Shown here: piece after piece, positions 53,712-64,000 of the stretch
Layout: each line of letters starts with the position of its first letter
Position numbering within the stretch: position 1 is the first letter of the stretch
Assembly (NCBI GenBank): GCA_026122225.1
Contig: JANEZZ010001678.1
Coordinates: 868,001 to 932,000 of the forward strand
Source of the DNA: Heloderma charlesbogerti
Taxonomy: Eukaryota > Chordata > Lepidosauria > Squamata > Helodermatidae
Reading direction: 5' to 3'
DNA length: 64,000 nucleotides
Notes under the pieces: model-generated
Seen by the model: the letters and a program-made list of their open reading frames with translations, nothing else
What the model was told of the DNA's origin: nothing
Database searches by the model: none
Program-made: the position numbers and the translations under genes

Positions 53712-54415
53712 ATAATTGCACCTTTCAGAAAAAAACCAAGACTGCAAGCAAAATCCAGATTCATTTATAAAATAACTGTCTTTTATATCAAAGGATTGCC
53801 AAATATTGCTGTGCCATGTGTTGTAACATGCCTGACAATTTTAAGGTCAACCTATGGAAGAACTCAAAGTAAATTTGTACAAATATGTTTTTGAAAATCA
53901 AGGTTGCATAAGGATATTTTTCTAATTCAGCTTTCTTTTAAAACAGCATATGCTTTTAAAAAATACTTAATTTTGTATAATTATGTTTTTATAACAGATT
54001 CAAGGCATTCATTTTAACATGTTTAAAAGAAAAGGAGCCATGCACTTTAAAAAAATCCAAAATATAGTCTTGTTGTATGCAATACATGTTATGTTAATAC
54101 TTTTCTTAACAAATAATAATAAAAATAAGGTAGAAATACATTTCTATTTTTTGTTTTCATTTCACTTGAGATAAGTTCTCTGCATTTTTATACCTAGAAT
54201 TTGTGCTGTCATACAAAGTATAGTATAGCATAGGGGCCTGAAGGCCGTCTATGGGTTTGTGTTCAATATAATAATTTTGGATCTACTGTGGGCAGCATAA
54301 GCTCATAAGCTTGATTCAGTCAGGTCTATATTTATGGAGGAGAGGCCTACCAATGGCTATTAGCTAGGGTCACTGAATTGAAATTCCATATTCAGAAGCA
54401 GTATAACTCCAAGTG
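53712..54415. other. Intergenic, nothing recognised
   Basis: AT-rich upstream sequence of the protocadherin exon without frames or repeats that I can name. Confidence 0.5.
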
Positions 54416-56520
54416 TCAGATGTAATGGCATAGGTTTTTTTGTGCCTTGCATGTGAACACACCCCTAGAGACGTCTGGCTGGCTGCTGTTGGAGACAGAA
54501 TGCTGCACTAGATAGAAACGACAGATATCACATGTCGTTATGTAGTGCTCAACATCCGCATGAACCAAGGCCATCAGAATTCTCAGGTGACTGCATGGAG
54601 AGTCTTGAAGAAACCAAAATGTCCAGCAGGCCAACTGTCATGACACAGGTATAGCACTTCTACCTGGAGTGTGCCTGCGGGTACCTAGACACAGCCTTTG
54701 TGGTATAGTAGGCTGTCTTGGACCATGTACAGAGACCTCTCTACAGCTTCTGGGAAGGATACCTTTTGATGTCAGGCCTGGGCAAAGGCATCTTGTTGCT
54801 GTCAGAATTGCTCAATCATAGACTGTGGTACTAGAGCAGCTGCAGAATTTTCTGGTCACAAAACCAAAGATACCACTCCTTTCCACTGGGTGAGGCATAT
54901 TCATGGTTTTGGGATAAGGCATCTGCCTGCCAGTTGTGGGGACTCAGAATGTAAGTAATGGTGTGTGCCCTAGAGGGTAAAACCCCCATTCTCCATGTCT
55001 TCCATGAGCAAAACAAAATATGCAGAGTCTGTTTCTATGCAAACAAAAGAAAAGAAAACCTTCATTCAGCTGGGGAAAACTAGCTCCACTCTATTTACCA
55101 TTTAAGGTAAGGACTCTCTTTGAGTAGAGGAGTTTCCCTTATCAACTACATTATAAGCCACGTAGAATGAGGTTGGTGTTAAGATGCTACCACTTGAGCA
55201 GGAATGTTTGGCTGGATGCCTCCCTTTCTCCTCTCTTGAGAGTGGGACTTAGGGGAAGGGAGTGAGCAAGCAGGAGACTGTCTGGCTATAGCCTGGTAAA
55301 AATGCTTGGACTGCCAATAACATTTGGGGGGAGCTGGATCATCTTCGTCCTCTTTGCAAGTCACGTCCTGACTCCTTGAGTAATGATATTCAGCCTGCAA
55401 GGGTGCTTGCCTCCTGTCCCTCCTGTCGCTTCCATCCATTGTTTCTCTGAACCCTTCTTTTCCCCTTGTCCTCCTTCATTTCTTTCTATCGGTATGTCCT
55501 TTCTCTGTCTGCTGTCCGCATGCCCCTTCCCCCTCTCCTCCTGCTTCCTTTCTCCTGGTATTTTAACACTATTCCTCGAATAACCCCACCCTACCCTATG
55601 GAGACAACTGTGCTCCAGGTGACCCAAACTCTGATCAGAACTCCATGGGACTCTGTTTGCATCTAACTCAGTTGAGGGAATATGTTGCCAGTCTGGGAGT
55701 GGCTTGACTTCTGAACTGTCTGGAGACTGAATCTCTCTGGAACTCCTGATAGGGAGACATAGTAAACTTAAAGTGGGAAAACCTCAGATCTGCTGTTGGT
55801 TGAGTTTACAAGCAGTCTGAAGGTGCTCCAGGTTCTGGTGGTCTGTTTGCACCCCCATCAGATGAGCTGCCCCCTCCAATAGATTATGTCAGGTTTCAAA
55901 AGCTGCCTTGAAGGCTAACACTTCTTTATCCCAGATTGTGTATATCATTATCACAGTGTAGTGAAGTCTTTCCAAAATTTCAGAGATTAGGGGGAAATGG
56001 ATACCATCTGCAGATTGTGGTTAAAATCTGCAGATTTTGTTCAGGGCAAAATTACATAGATTCAGCTCCCCACATTTCTTTGTGACCAACAGTGCTGGAG
56101 CGGCTATGGGAGGGATAGACTGTCAGATAAACCCCAGTTTCAGGGGTTTTTTTCAAGGAAGTCTCATGAGGCAGCAAGGTTTGGATTGTGAGTAGATCCG
56201 CTCCACTGGAATCTGGGCCCCTCGTACCATGTCAATGGCACAGTCATAGGGTCAGTATGGGGGCAACTGATTTGCTTCTTTCTTATCAAATACATCCCTG
56301 AAGTCTTGGTACTTGGTCAAAATTGAACTACAGTGGCTTGCATCCTGGAGTCAATCACAGAGTTCACCCTTTGGGGCCAGCAGTGTACACCACAATAACC
56401 CAAGAAAATACTTCCTCTCCATGAAGTCAGGAGATCTGTGGATCATGGAGGGTCAGCCAGGACATCTCCAATACCAGCAGGAAGTGTACAACAGTGGCCA
56501 GGTAGAACTATAATTGTTAG
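54416..56520 (-). mobile_element. Degraded Ty3/gypsy pol fragment
   Basis: Minus-strand order: an upstream RT leader with KYQDFRDVFDKKEANQLPP and YDCAIDMVRGAQIP (56330-56215), RT start with VTKKCG (56070), RNase H end with ITYILSPHNWQADALSQ (55000-54900), and the integrase zinc-finger end with HADVEHYITTCDICR (54570-54515). Many stops; no LTRs found. The middle (55150-55900) has lost recognisable RT. Confidence 0.65.
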
Positions 56521-57785
56521 GAGATAAAATAAGGTGCTGTTCTAGCAAGCAGCAGATTTCAACTGAGAGGTTATCAGCTGGAGCTTCCAGAGCCCCACCC
56601 AGGACTCAGCTGAAGCACATCAGAGACTTCTGAAAGAAGTCCTCATGAGAAGGGCCCTCCTCATGAGGAGTCCTTTACTTGTGAGGAGCCTTCCTTTGTA
56701 GACGGGCACCCCTTCTCACAGGAGGGAAGCATGGGGTGTGCATTCTGGCCCCACCCTCGCCATGTTGACAGGGAAGGTCTGACAGAGGCCGTAACTGCAT
56801 TCAGCCGAACTGGTTACAGTCGTCTGTGCAATTTGAAACCCTGTGCAATCAGCCTTCCCAGCTGCATGGAGGACTGTAACTTATTCAGCTGAACACAGTT
56901 ACAGCTTTTGTTCAGACCTTCCCCATCAACACAGTGATGGAGGGGATGGAGGGCCAGGGTCAGAGCATGCACCCCCATTTCCTCTCCACAACTGAATTTT
57001 GAAACCTGAAGACAACTGGAGTGTCTCCACCTAGGTACTTTTCCAGTCTTCTTGCTTCAGCCTCCATTTCCCATTGGTGCCATCTCAGCTGTCAACCTGC
57101 TGGGGAAGAGATTAACCATGAAGAGAATACTTACCTCTCCCCATCAGGGAGCTGTAGCAGAACTCTTTGCGCAGTGCAATATCAAAGAATCTAGTAGCAC
57201 TTTAAAGACTGAAGGGGACTCTCATCCACAACAGCTCATGTGTGCCACTCTTTAGTGCCATGAGGCTCTTGGCTGTTTTTACTGCAGACTAACACAGCTA
57301 CTCTCTGGAAGTCATATGCAGTGGTTTGTTCTGCTCTGTGTGAACAGCTGTAGCAAAAGAGTCCATGAGTGTTTGTCCTGCAACATCTATGGCTGAAGTG
57401 GAGCACCTACCTAGAACATTGGCTGTGCTTCCTGTTGCCTTCGGTAGTATATGGTGGGAGTTTACCTTCATATTGGGGTTTATGGCCAACAGGGCTCCCT
57501 CTTGCGGCACAGAGCATTCTCAACCTGTGTCCTTTGAACGGGAAACACTGCTACTGCGTATTGAGACAGGAATATTTTTTAGGCCAATACAGTCTTTCCT
57601 CATATTTCAAGGGTGAGAAACAGATGGAAAGCATTTGAAGCACTGATTATCCCTCTTTTGATTCCCTGTGTGGGGTGCCTAGTCCTTGTATCCTCAGTTG
57701 CAGAAGTGGAGTTGAGGTTCCTGTTGGGTGTCTGTTTCTGGGATCCTGAGCTGTGGTACCTGTAAAGATTCTGAGAAGACATGTG
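56521..57785. other. Intergenic with a short dispersed repeat
   Basis: 57185-57302 (AGAATCTAGTAGCACTTTAA ... GACTAACACAGCTAC) is a dispersed reptile repeat with a transposon-like tail. 56600-56990 contains imperfect inverted segments (TCAGACCTTCCC near 56910, GGGAAGGTCTGACAG near 56770) that may be a small MITE. Confidence 0.4.
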
Positions 57786-59766
57786 TTAGGAATATGCACA
57801 GATTCTCAACGGGATTGACTGGGCCATTCTAAGACATTCAGGTTCTTGTTTTTAAACCACTCCAGTGTAACTTTGGCTGTGTGTTTAGGGTCATTGTCCT
57901 GTTGCCAGGTGAACCTCTGCCCCAGTCCCAGGTCCCTTGCAGACTGAAACAGGTTTTCCTCTAGAATTTCCTCTAGAACATCTATAGTTGTTTATACACT
58001 GCTCCCCTACACTACCCCCCTGCTCTAGCCCTCATATACCTGGTAGCTCTTCCACTGAGCTCTTCTGTCTTGTGGTCCTTCTATTTAACACCAGATTGGT
58101 CTGCAATAAGACCTCACTCATTCGCAACTTAATCGTGGATGAGAGGGCTGACCTGGTGTGTATTACTAGACTTGGGTGGGTGAGCTGGGTGGGGTTGACC
58201 TGAGTCAGCTCTGCCCACCTGGGTACTTGGTGCAGCACCAACACAGGTTGGAGGGCTGGGGGGTGGGGAGTCGCTGTGGTTCATAGAACCTCCATCTCCA
58301 TCACTAGGAAACCACTCCACTGTGGAGCAGGCCTTGAGGGGCTGCACCTGGTGTTGGGCCATAGAGACCGATTGGGGATGTTGCTGGTGTACTGCCCACC
58401 CTGCTGTCCACGTTGTGAGTTGGGTGGTCTGAAGATTGGCGGCGGGGGTCCAAGTAACCCCATTGTCATGGCCAGGCCATTTCCTGGTGAGATTTGAATT
58501 CATGATGTTACTTCCCTCCTGCAGGGGTGGGAGAACCATTCAGATGGTCCACCCCAGGAGATTGATGGAATCCAATGGACTTCTGAATGCTCTTGGGGAT
58601 TTTCCAGTGGAGAGAGCTGGTGATCCAGCCGAAGCCCTAGCCTCACTGTGAGGTGCGGAGGGCCATTGACTTGATTGTACCCGAGTGCCCTCTCTGGCGC
58701 TGTAGGGACCACTCTGCTCCTTGGTATACTGCGGTCAATGAAACAAGCTGGACATCAGCTAGAGCGCAAATGGCACAGATGGCACAAGATTGAAGCAAAG
58801 ATGACTGAGCACACTCTAGAGCACATAATCGTGCCTATTGCATGGTGGTGTAGGCAGCAAAGAGGGCTTATTTGGCTGCCTCCATTGCATCCTTGAGTAG
58901 CCGTCCAGGAGAGCAATTCCAGGTAGACTGGGGGTTGTTAACACCCTCCCCAGCAAATGGGGCCCTGGCCCTGTCGAGGACCTGCTGTGACCTTTTTGCA
59001 TCACACTTGGAGGACATAATTGCTTGCCTTCACAGCGAACTTGACACTGTTGTTATCACAGTTCTGGTCGAGGTATCTGATGCCACCATCTGCCCGATTT
59101 TGTGGGATCAGTTCCAGTTCCTGTGGCCTGATGATGTGGACAAGGTGCATGCAGCGATGCGACCGACCACGTCCCCTCTCAATCCCTGCCCCTCCTGGCT
59201 AATAAAAGCTAGCTGAGGAGGTATGACTGGGTGGGTCCAAGGTGTGGTGAATGCTTCTGTATGGGAAGGGGTGGTCCCTGCTGTCCTTAAGGAGGCAGTA
59301 GTGCAGCCACTCCTGAAGAAGCCTGCTCTGGACCCAATGGTATTAGGCAACTAGTGCCCAGTCGCAAATACCCCTTTCCTAGGGAGGGTACTTGAGAGGG
59401 TTGCAGAGGAGAAACTGCAGGCACTCGTGGAGGATGCTGATTATCTAGACCCAGCCCAGTCTGGGTTTCGATCTGGTTATGGGACTGAATCAGCCTTGGC
59501 CACCCTGATGGATTACCTTTATCGAGAGAGGGACAGGGGGAGTGCAGCCCTGTTAATTCTGCTTGACCTCTCATCGGCTTTTGATACCATCGACCATGGT
59601 ATCCTCCTGGATCGACTCTGTGGGATGGGTATCGGAGGCACTGTGTTACTGTGGTTCTGGTCCTGCCTATGAGGTCAATTTCAGAGAGTGATATTGGGTG
59701 ACTATTCATCAGCCCCTTGGCAATTTTGCTATGGGGTGCTGCAGGGTACCATCTTGTCCCCAATGT

Positions 59767-61104
59767 GGGGAAGAGAAACGGCCTTGGTCGCCTTGGTGGA
59801 TGATATGAGGAGGGCTGCTGGATAGGGGTGAATGCTCCTTCTTTGTTCTCCTCAATCTCTCAGCAGCTTTTGATACCATTCACCATGGTATCCTCCTGGA
59901 CTGCCTGGAGGGGTTGGGCATTGGAGACACCGTATTGTGGTGGTTCCGATCCTTCCTCTCCGGCAGGTACCAGAGGGTAGCACTGGGAGAGGAGGTTTCG
60001 GACCCGTGGCCACTCACTTGTGGGATGCCACAGGGTTCCATCCTCTCCCCGATGCTATTTAACATCTATGTGAAGCCGCTGGGAGCTATCATCAGGAAGT
60101 TTGGGGTGCAGTGTCATCAACATGCGGATGACACGCAGATCTACCTCTCGTTCAAATCTTCACCAAGGTTGGCCATAGAATCCCTGTCCAAATGTCTGGA
60201 GACGGTGAGTGACTGGATGGGGGGGAATAAGCTGAAGTTGAACCCTGAGAAGACTGAGGTACTTTTGGTGGGAGACAAGAGGAGGCTGGAGGATGTTGAC
60301 CTGGTGTTGAATAGGGTACGGCTACCCTTGAAAGACCAGGTCCGCAGCCTGGGGGTCATTTTGGACTCCCAGCTGTCCATGGAGGCTCAGGTGTCAGCTG
60401 TGAGCCGGACAGCGCTGTATCAACTCCATCTGATGGCTGCGCCCCTTCCTTCCTGACCATCTGCTCCCATCGGTAGTACATGCCCTGGTCTCCTCTCGTT
60501 TAGACTACTGTAATGCGCTCTACGTGGGGTTACCCTTGAAGACAGTTCGGAAGCTGCAGCTGGTACAGAACGCGGCGGCTCGCCTGATTAAAGGCAGCCG
60601 CTGGTGAGATCACATCACTCCAGTGCTGAAGGAGTTGCACAGGTTACCAGTTGTTTTCCGGGCCAAATTCAAGGTGTTGGTTTTGACCTTTAAAACCTTA
60701 TATGGTTCCAGCCCAGCCTATCTTAAGGAGCGCCTCCAGCAACACCAGACAAGCCGCTTAACAAAATCAGCCTCAGATGGCCTTCTCTCTGTCCCATCAG
60801 CCAGGACAGCTAGACTGGTGGGGACGAGGGAGAGAGCCTTTTCTGTGGTGGCCCCCACTCTGTGGAACTCCCTCCCTAGGGAACTCCGCCATGCCCCCTC
60901 TTTAATGAGCTTCCAGCGTGCATTAAAAACGTGGTTGTTCAGGCAGGCATTTGGGGTGGGTTAGGGTATTTTAGAAAATGTTTTTATTGTAGAATTTTAT
61001 TGTTTTAAACTGTTTTATTATATGCTTGTACATCGTCCAGAGTGGCTGGGTGACCAGCCAGATAGGCGATTAATAAATGTAATAAATGAATGAATGAATG
61101 AATG
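59767..61104 (+). mobile_element. L2 LINE (inner copy), 5' truncated
   Basis: Starts within the RT (GRETALVALVDDMRRA) and ends with AATAAATGTAATAAATGAAT then a GAAT repeat at 61085-61104. Possible 5 bp duplication AATGT (59762-59766 and 61105-61109), which overlaps the tail repeat and so is uncertain. The outer L2 reads continuously across it (ILSPM ... VYLKPLEAV). Confidence 0.75.
59914..60964 (+). pseudogene. L2 ORF2 (inner copy) RT and C-terminus
   Basis: 59914-60456 holds the blocks GIGDTVLWWFRSFLSGRYQRV, CGMPQGSILSPMLFNIY (RT), QHADDTQIYL (YADD changed to HADD), LKLNPEKTEVLLVG and VRSLGVILDSQL. 60623-60964 holds LKELHRLPVVFRAKFKVLVL, AYLKERL, and the ending TLWNSLPRELRHAPSLMSFQ, KTWLF. 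A frameshift near 60440-60480 and a stop at 60606 separate them. Confidence 0.78.
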
Positions 61105-62492
61105 AATGTTGTTTATCTGAAGCCACTGGAAGCAGTTATTAGGGGTTTTGGAGCCAAGCGCCATCAGTATGCTGATGACACACAGCTCTATCTCCCTGTG
61201 ACATCTGAATCAGGAGAGGCTGTACTAGTCCTGGACCAGTGCCTGAACTCAGTAATGGGCTGGATGAGGGCCACTAAACTGGAACTGAATCCTGGCAAGA
61301 TGGAAGCCCTATGGATTAATGGTTCCTGAGTCTGGGAGATAGGCTCATTGCGTGTTCTAGATGGGGTTCCACTCCCTCTGAAAGATCAGGTCCATAGTTT
61401 GGGGGTACTTCTAGATCCATCACTGTTGCTGGAGGCCCAAGTGGCTGCTGCAGCTTGGAGTGCTTTTTACCAGCCTTGGCTGGTTTGCCAGCTATGGCCT
61501 CTCCTGGACAGGGATAGTTTGGCCACAGTGATACAGGCATTAGTAACCTCAAGACTGGATTACTGCAATGTGCTCTATGTGGGGCTGCCCTTAAGGCTGG
61601 CTACTACGCAGCAGCTCGGCTGTTGTCGGGAGCTGCTCCTTTTCAGTGTGCAACTCCTTTGCTGAGGGAACTACACTGGCTGCCTATTCGCTATCAGGCC
61701 AAGTTTAAGTTTTTAGTACTAGTGAACAAAGCCCTAAACAACTTGGGCCCAGGATACCTGAGAGCACCTTTTCCGTTACCAACCACTGAGGTCATCAGAG
61801 GGCATGCTCCTGGTGATTCCACATGGACCTATGGCCAGGTTGGAGTCCACCAGGAAAAGAGCCTTCAGCACAGTGGCCCCCTTCCTGTGGAATTTCCTGC
61901 CTATGGAGGTCAGGCAGGCACCAATGTTGTGTTGCTTTCAGCACCTTCAGAAGCCACTGCTATTTCAAGAGGCCTTCCTTGAGTGACCAGCCACAGTTTA
62001 TTAAATTCATAACCTGTTCTTTTAAAATCTTTTAATTGTTTTAATCATGGGGTTTTATTCTTTTATCTTGTTGTTCACCACTCCAAAATCTTTGATGTGG
62101 AGTGGTATATAAATATTGCAAATAAATAAACAAACAAACAAATAAAGTAGAATTGCCCTGTATTTGGCTCCATCCATCTTGCCCTCAATCCTGACCAGCT
62201 TCCCAGTCCCTGCTGATGAAAACCATCCCCACAACGTGATGCTGCCACCACCACACTTCACTATGGGTATGGTGTTCTCAGGGTGATGAGCACTGTTGGC
62301 TTTGCACCACACATAGCATTTTGCAGTAAGGCCCAAAAGTTCAGTTTTGGTCTCATCAGACCAGAGAACCTCTTTCCACATGTTTAGTGTGTCTCCCACA
62401 TGCCTTTTGGCAAAATCCAAATGGGATTTGATATGAGTCAGTCTGTCTATCAGGGTGTTCCTTTTTTTTCTTATTTCCCAGCAATGGCTTTC

Positions 62493-62836
62493 TTAGAATC
62501 ATAGAATAGTAGAGCTGGATGGGGCCTATAAGATGATCGAGTCCAACCCCCCGTTCAATGCAGGTATCCAAGTCAGAGCATCCCTGACAGATGGCTGTCC
62601 AGCCTCATCTTGAATGCCTCCAGTGTGGGAGAGCCCACCACCTCCAAAGGTAATTGGTTCCATCGTTGTATTGCTATAACAGTCCGGAAGTTTTTCCTTA
62701 TGTTCAGCCAGAATCTGGCTTCCTGTAAATTGAGCCCATGATTCCGTGTCCTGCATTCTGGGATGATCGAGAAGAGATCTGGCCTTCCTCTCTGTGACAA
62801 CCTTTCAAGTTCTTGAACAGCACTATCGTATCTCCC
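62493..62836 (-). mobile_element. CR1 LINE 3' fragment
   Basis: Octamer-type 3' end at 62493-62515 and the CR1 C-terminal codons (SLSIIPECRTRNHGLNLQEA-like, VVGSPTLEAFKMRLDSHLSGML at about 62580-62790). It is cut at about 62836 where Bov-B begins, so the Bov-B either inserted into it or truncates it. Confidence 0.85.
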
Positions 62837-64000
62837 CCTTCATGGATCACTGTCATGTTGTGGAGAAGGGGCTTGCGTAACTCAGTGAAGCCATAAGCTA
62901 TGCCGTGCAGGGCCACCCAAGATGGACAGGTCATGGAGGAGAGTTCTGAAAAAATGTGGTCCACTGGAGAGGAAATGGCAACCCACTCCAGTATTCTTGC
63001 CAAGAAAACCCCATGGAACGTATCACAAGGCTAAAAGAGATGACACCGGACGATGAGCCCCTCAGGTCGGAAGGTGTCCAATATAGTACTGGGGAAGAGC
63101 AGAGGGTATTTCCAAGTAGCACCAGAAAGAGTGAAGCGGCTGGGCCAAACCCGAAAGGACACTCAGCTGTGGATGTGTCTGATGGTGAAAAGAAAATCCG
63201 ATGCTGTAAAGAACAATATTGTTTAGGAACCTGGAATGTCAGATCAATGAATCAAGGTAAGCTGGAGGTGGTCAAACATGAGATGGCAAGATTGAACATC
63301 GACATCTTGGGAATCAGCGAACTAAAATGGACAGGCATGGCCGAATTTAATTCAGGTGACCATCGTATCTACTACTGTGGGCAATAATCCCTTAGAAGAA
63401 ATGGAGTAGCACTCATAGTCAACAAAAGGGTGGGAAAAGCAGTACTGGGGTACAATCTTAAAAACGATAGAATGATCTCAGTACGAATCCAAGGCAAACC
63501 ATTCAACATCACAGTAATTCAGGTCTATGCCCCAACAACTGAGGCCGAAGAAGTTGAGGTTGATCGGTTCTATGAAGACCTACAAAACCTTCTAGAACTA
63601 ACACCAACAAAAGATGTCCTCTTCATCATAGGGGATTGGAATGCTAAAGTAGGAAGTCAAGAAATCACCGGGATAACAGGCAGGCATGGCCTTGGTATAC
63701 AAAATGAAGCAGGACAAAAGCTAATAGAGTTTTGCTAAGAGAGCACGCTGATCATAGCAAACGCTCTTTTCCAACAGCACAAGAGATGACTCTACATATG
63801 GACATCACCAGATGGTCAATATCGAAATCAGATTGATTATGTCCTTTGCAGCCAAAGATGGAGAAGCTCTGTACAGTCAGTAAAAACAAGACCTGGAGCT
63901 GACTGCAGCTCAGATCATGAGCTTCTTGTTGCAAAATTTCGGCTTAAATTGAAGAACATAGGGAAAACCACTAAACCATTCAGGTATGACCTAAATCATA
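62837..64000 (+). mobile_element. Bov-B (RTE) LINE, runs off the window
   Basis: Begins with the same 5' end (TTCATGGATCACTG) as the Bov-B at 46275-48137, but in plus orientation, and includes the EN region missing there. The 3' part is beyond 64000. Confidence 0.9.
62956..64000 (+). pseudogene. Bov-B ORF2 N-terminal and endonuclease region (partial)
   Basis: 62956-63387 encodes the RNPLQYS-type start, TWNVRSMNQGKLEVV and LNIDILGISELKWTG. A TAA at 63385 is followed in the same frame by NGVALIVNKRVGKAVLGYN, SVRIQGKPFNITVIQVYAP (63480-63535), and FIIGDWNAKVGSQ (GDWN catalytic block, 63620-63660). After a stop at 63736, the block with FQQHKR and TWTSPDG-like, IDYVLCSQRW and PGADCSSDHELLVAKF (the SDH motif, about 63895-63935) follows. 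Three or more stops make it non-functional. Confidence 0.85.

Larger units (their letters stand above)
58130..61985 (+). pseudogene. L2 ORF2 (outer copy), interrupted
   Basis: Blocks: DLVCIT (EN, 58150), SISITRKP and GLHLVLGHRDRLGMLLVYCPP (58290-58400), LASHLEDI-like linker (58990), VLREVLERV-like and SGFRSGYGTESALATLM (59460), LLDLSSAFDTIDHGILLDRL (RT motif A, 59560), QYADDT (61165), then C-terminal DYCNVLYVGLPL (61560) and LHWLPIRYQAKFK (61670). Stops and the inner L2 disable it. Confidence 0.75.
57969..62147 (+). mobile_element. L2 LINE (outer copy) inserted in Tc1-like transposon
   Basis: Target duplication TAGAATT (57962-57968 and 62148-62154). The 5' part holds EN, 59290-59766 the early RT, then an inner L2 intrudes (59767-61104). 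RT resumes at about 61110 with VYLKPLEAVIRGFGA and YADDTQLYLP, and the 3' end is an AAAC/AAAT-type tail at 62120-62147. Confidence 0.8.
57786..62475 (-). mobile_element. Tc1-like DNA transposon split by L2 elements
   Basis: 57786-57968 (C-terminal transposase) and 62148-62475 (central part) are one minus-strand Tc1-like transposon. Removing the insert 57969-62147 and one TAGAATT duplicate makes the transposase frame continuous. A CR1 begins at about 62493 right after its GCAATGGCTTTCTT block, so its remaining 5' part may lie beyond the window. Confidence 0.8.
57786..62475 (-). pseudogene. Tc1-like transposase, interrupted
   Basis: A DDE-type cut-and-paste transposase. The 62420-62150 part reads [21 protein letters not shown] (first catalytic Asp), [38 protein letters not shown] and [13 protein letters not shown]. 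The 57968-57786 part continues with [16 protein letters not shown], the LQQDNDPK-like DP block (second Asp) and [18 protein letters not shown]. The third acidic residue region and N-terminal HTH are not present in the window. Low decay in the central block suggests a relatively recent family. Confidence 0.8.

Overview
This window is vertebrate genomic DNA from a squamate reptile (lizard or snake). The lineage call rests on a Sauria SINE, two long Bov-B (RTE) LINEs plus a Bov-B-like 3' tail, many CR1 and L2 LINEs, and several MITE families. The host genes are variable exons of a clustered protocadherin locus, all on the minus strand. Their EC1 sequence, their cytoplasmic segment (FVGIDGVRAFLQ... 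then HEVSLT) and a splice donor at the exon end identify the gamma cluster. The constant exons are not in the window. No rRNA or tRNA genes, CRISPR arrays or bacterial features are present.

Layout (minus-strand gene order runs from high to low coordinates). An intact gamma variable exon lies at 51014-53521 (836 codons). Just downstream is a scar holding only the cytoplasmic piece of another exon (50583-50803). Next come a decayed exon keeping only EC1-EC4 (about 41490-43010), a nearly full-length but frameshifted exon split by a 2.4 kb nested insertion (18512-23370), and a second intact exon at 8815-11229 (805 codons). Three exons still carry a matching conserved promoter element (CSE/CTCF-type, core CGCTGTT on the coding strand) about 170-190 bp upstream of the ATG; in the split pseudogene the spacing is now about 1.4 kb.

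Almost everything else is transposable elements, often nested. 1-7110 is an APE-type non-LTR retrotransposon on the minus strand, interrupted by a hAT MITE and a Bov-B-like tail. 14510-17350 holds old L2 and L1 remains. 26980-31348 is a DNA-transposon shell containing CR1, a hAT MITE and a Helitron. 32750-37075 is a CR1 carrying two hAT MITEs. 37172-37709 is a solo LTR followed by a degraded L1. 45296-49775 is a CR1 with a Sauria SINE and a Bov-B inside it. 54420-56520 is a degraded Ty3/gypsy pol. 57786 to the window end is a Tc1-like transposon invaded by L2, which is itself invaded by L2, followed by CR1 and Bov-B.

Two observations stand out. First, the 836-codon protocadherin exon contains about 31 extra codons in EC5 that resemble a short PIF/Harbinger-like MITE also found at 11691 and (by its termini) at 38491; the reading frame is kept and an N-glycosylation sequon is gained. 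Second, seven copies (six complete) of a hAT-type MITE family (TAGGGATG termini, 8 bp target duplications) are built from nested palindromes: about ten hairpins per copy arranged as a larger palindrome, with CAG/GTAAGT-like splice-donor consensus sequences facing outward near most ends. One copy sits 23 bp upstream of a protocadherin start codon. The two intact exons also share an almost identical EC5-end to downstream-intron tract with a sharp breakpoint, consistent with gene conversion or unequal crossing-over.
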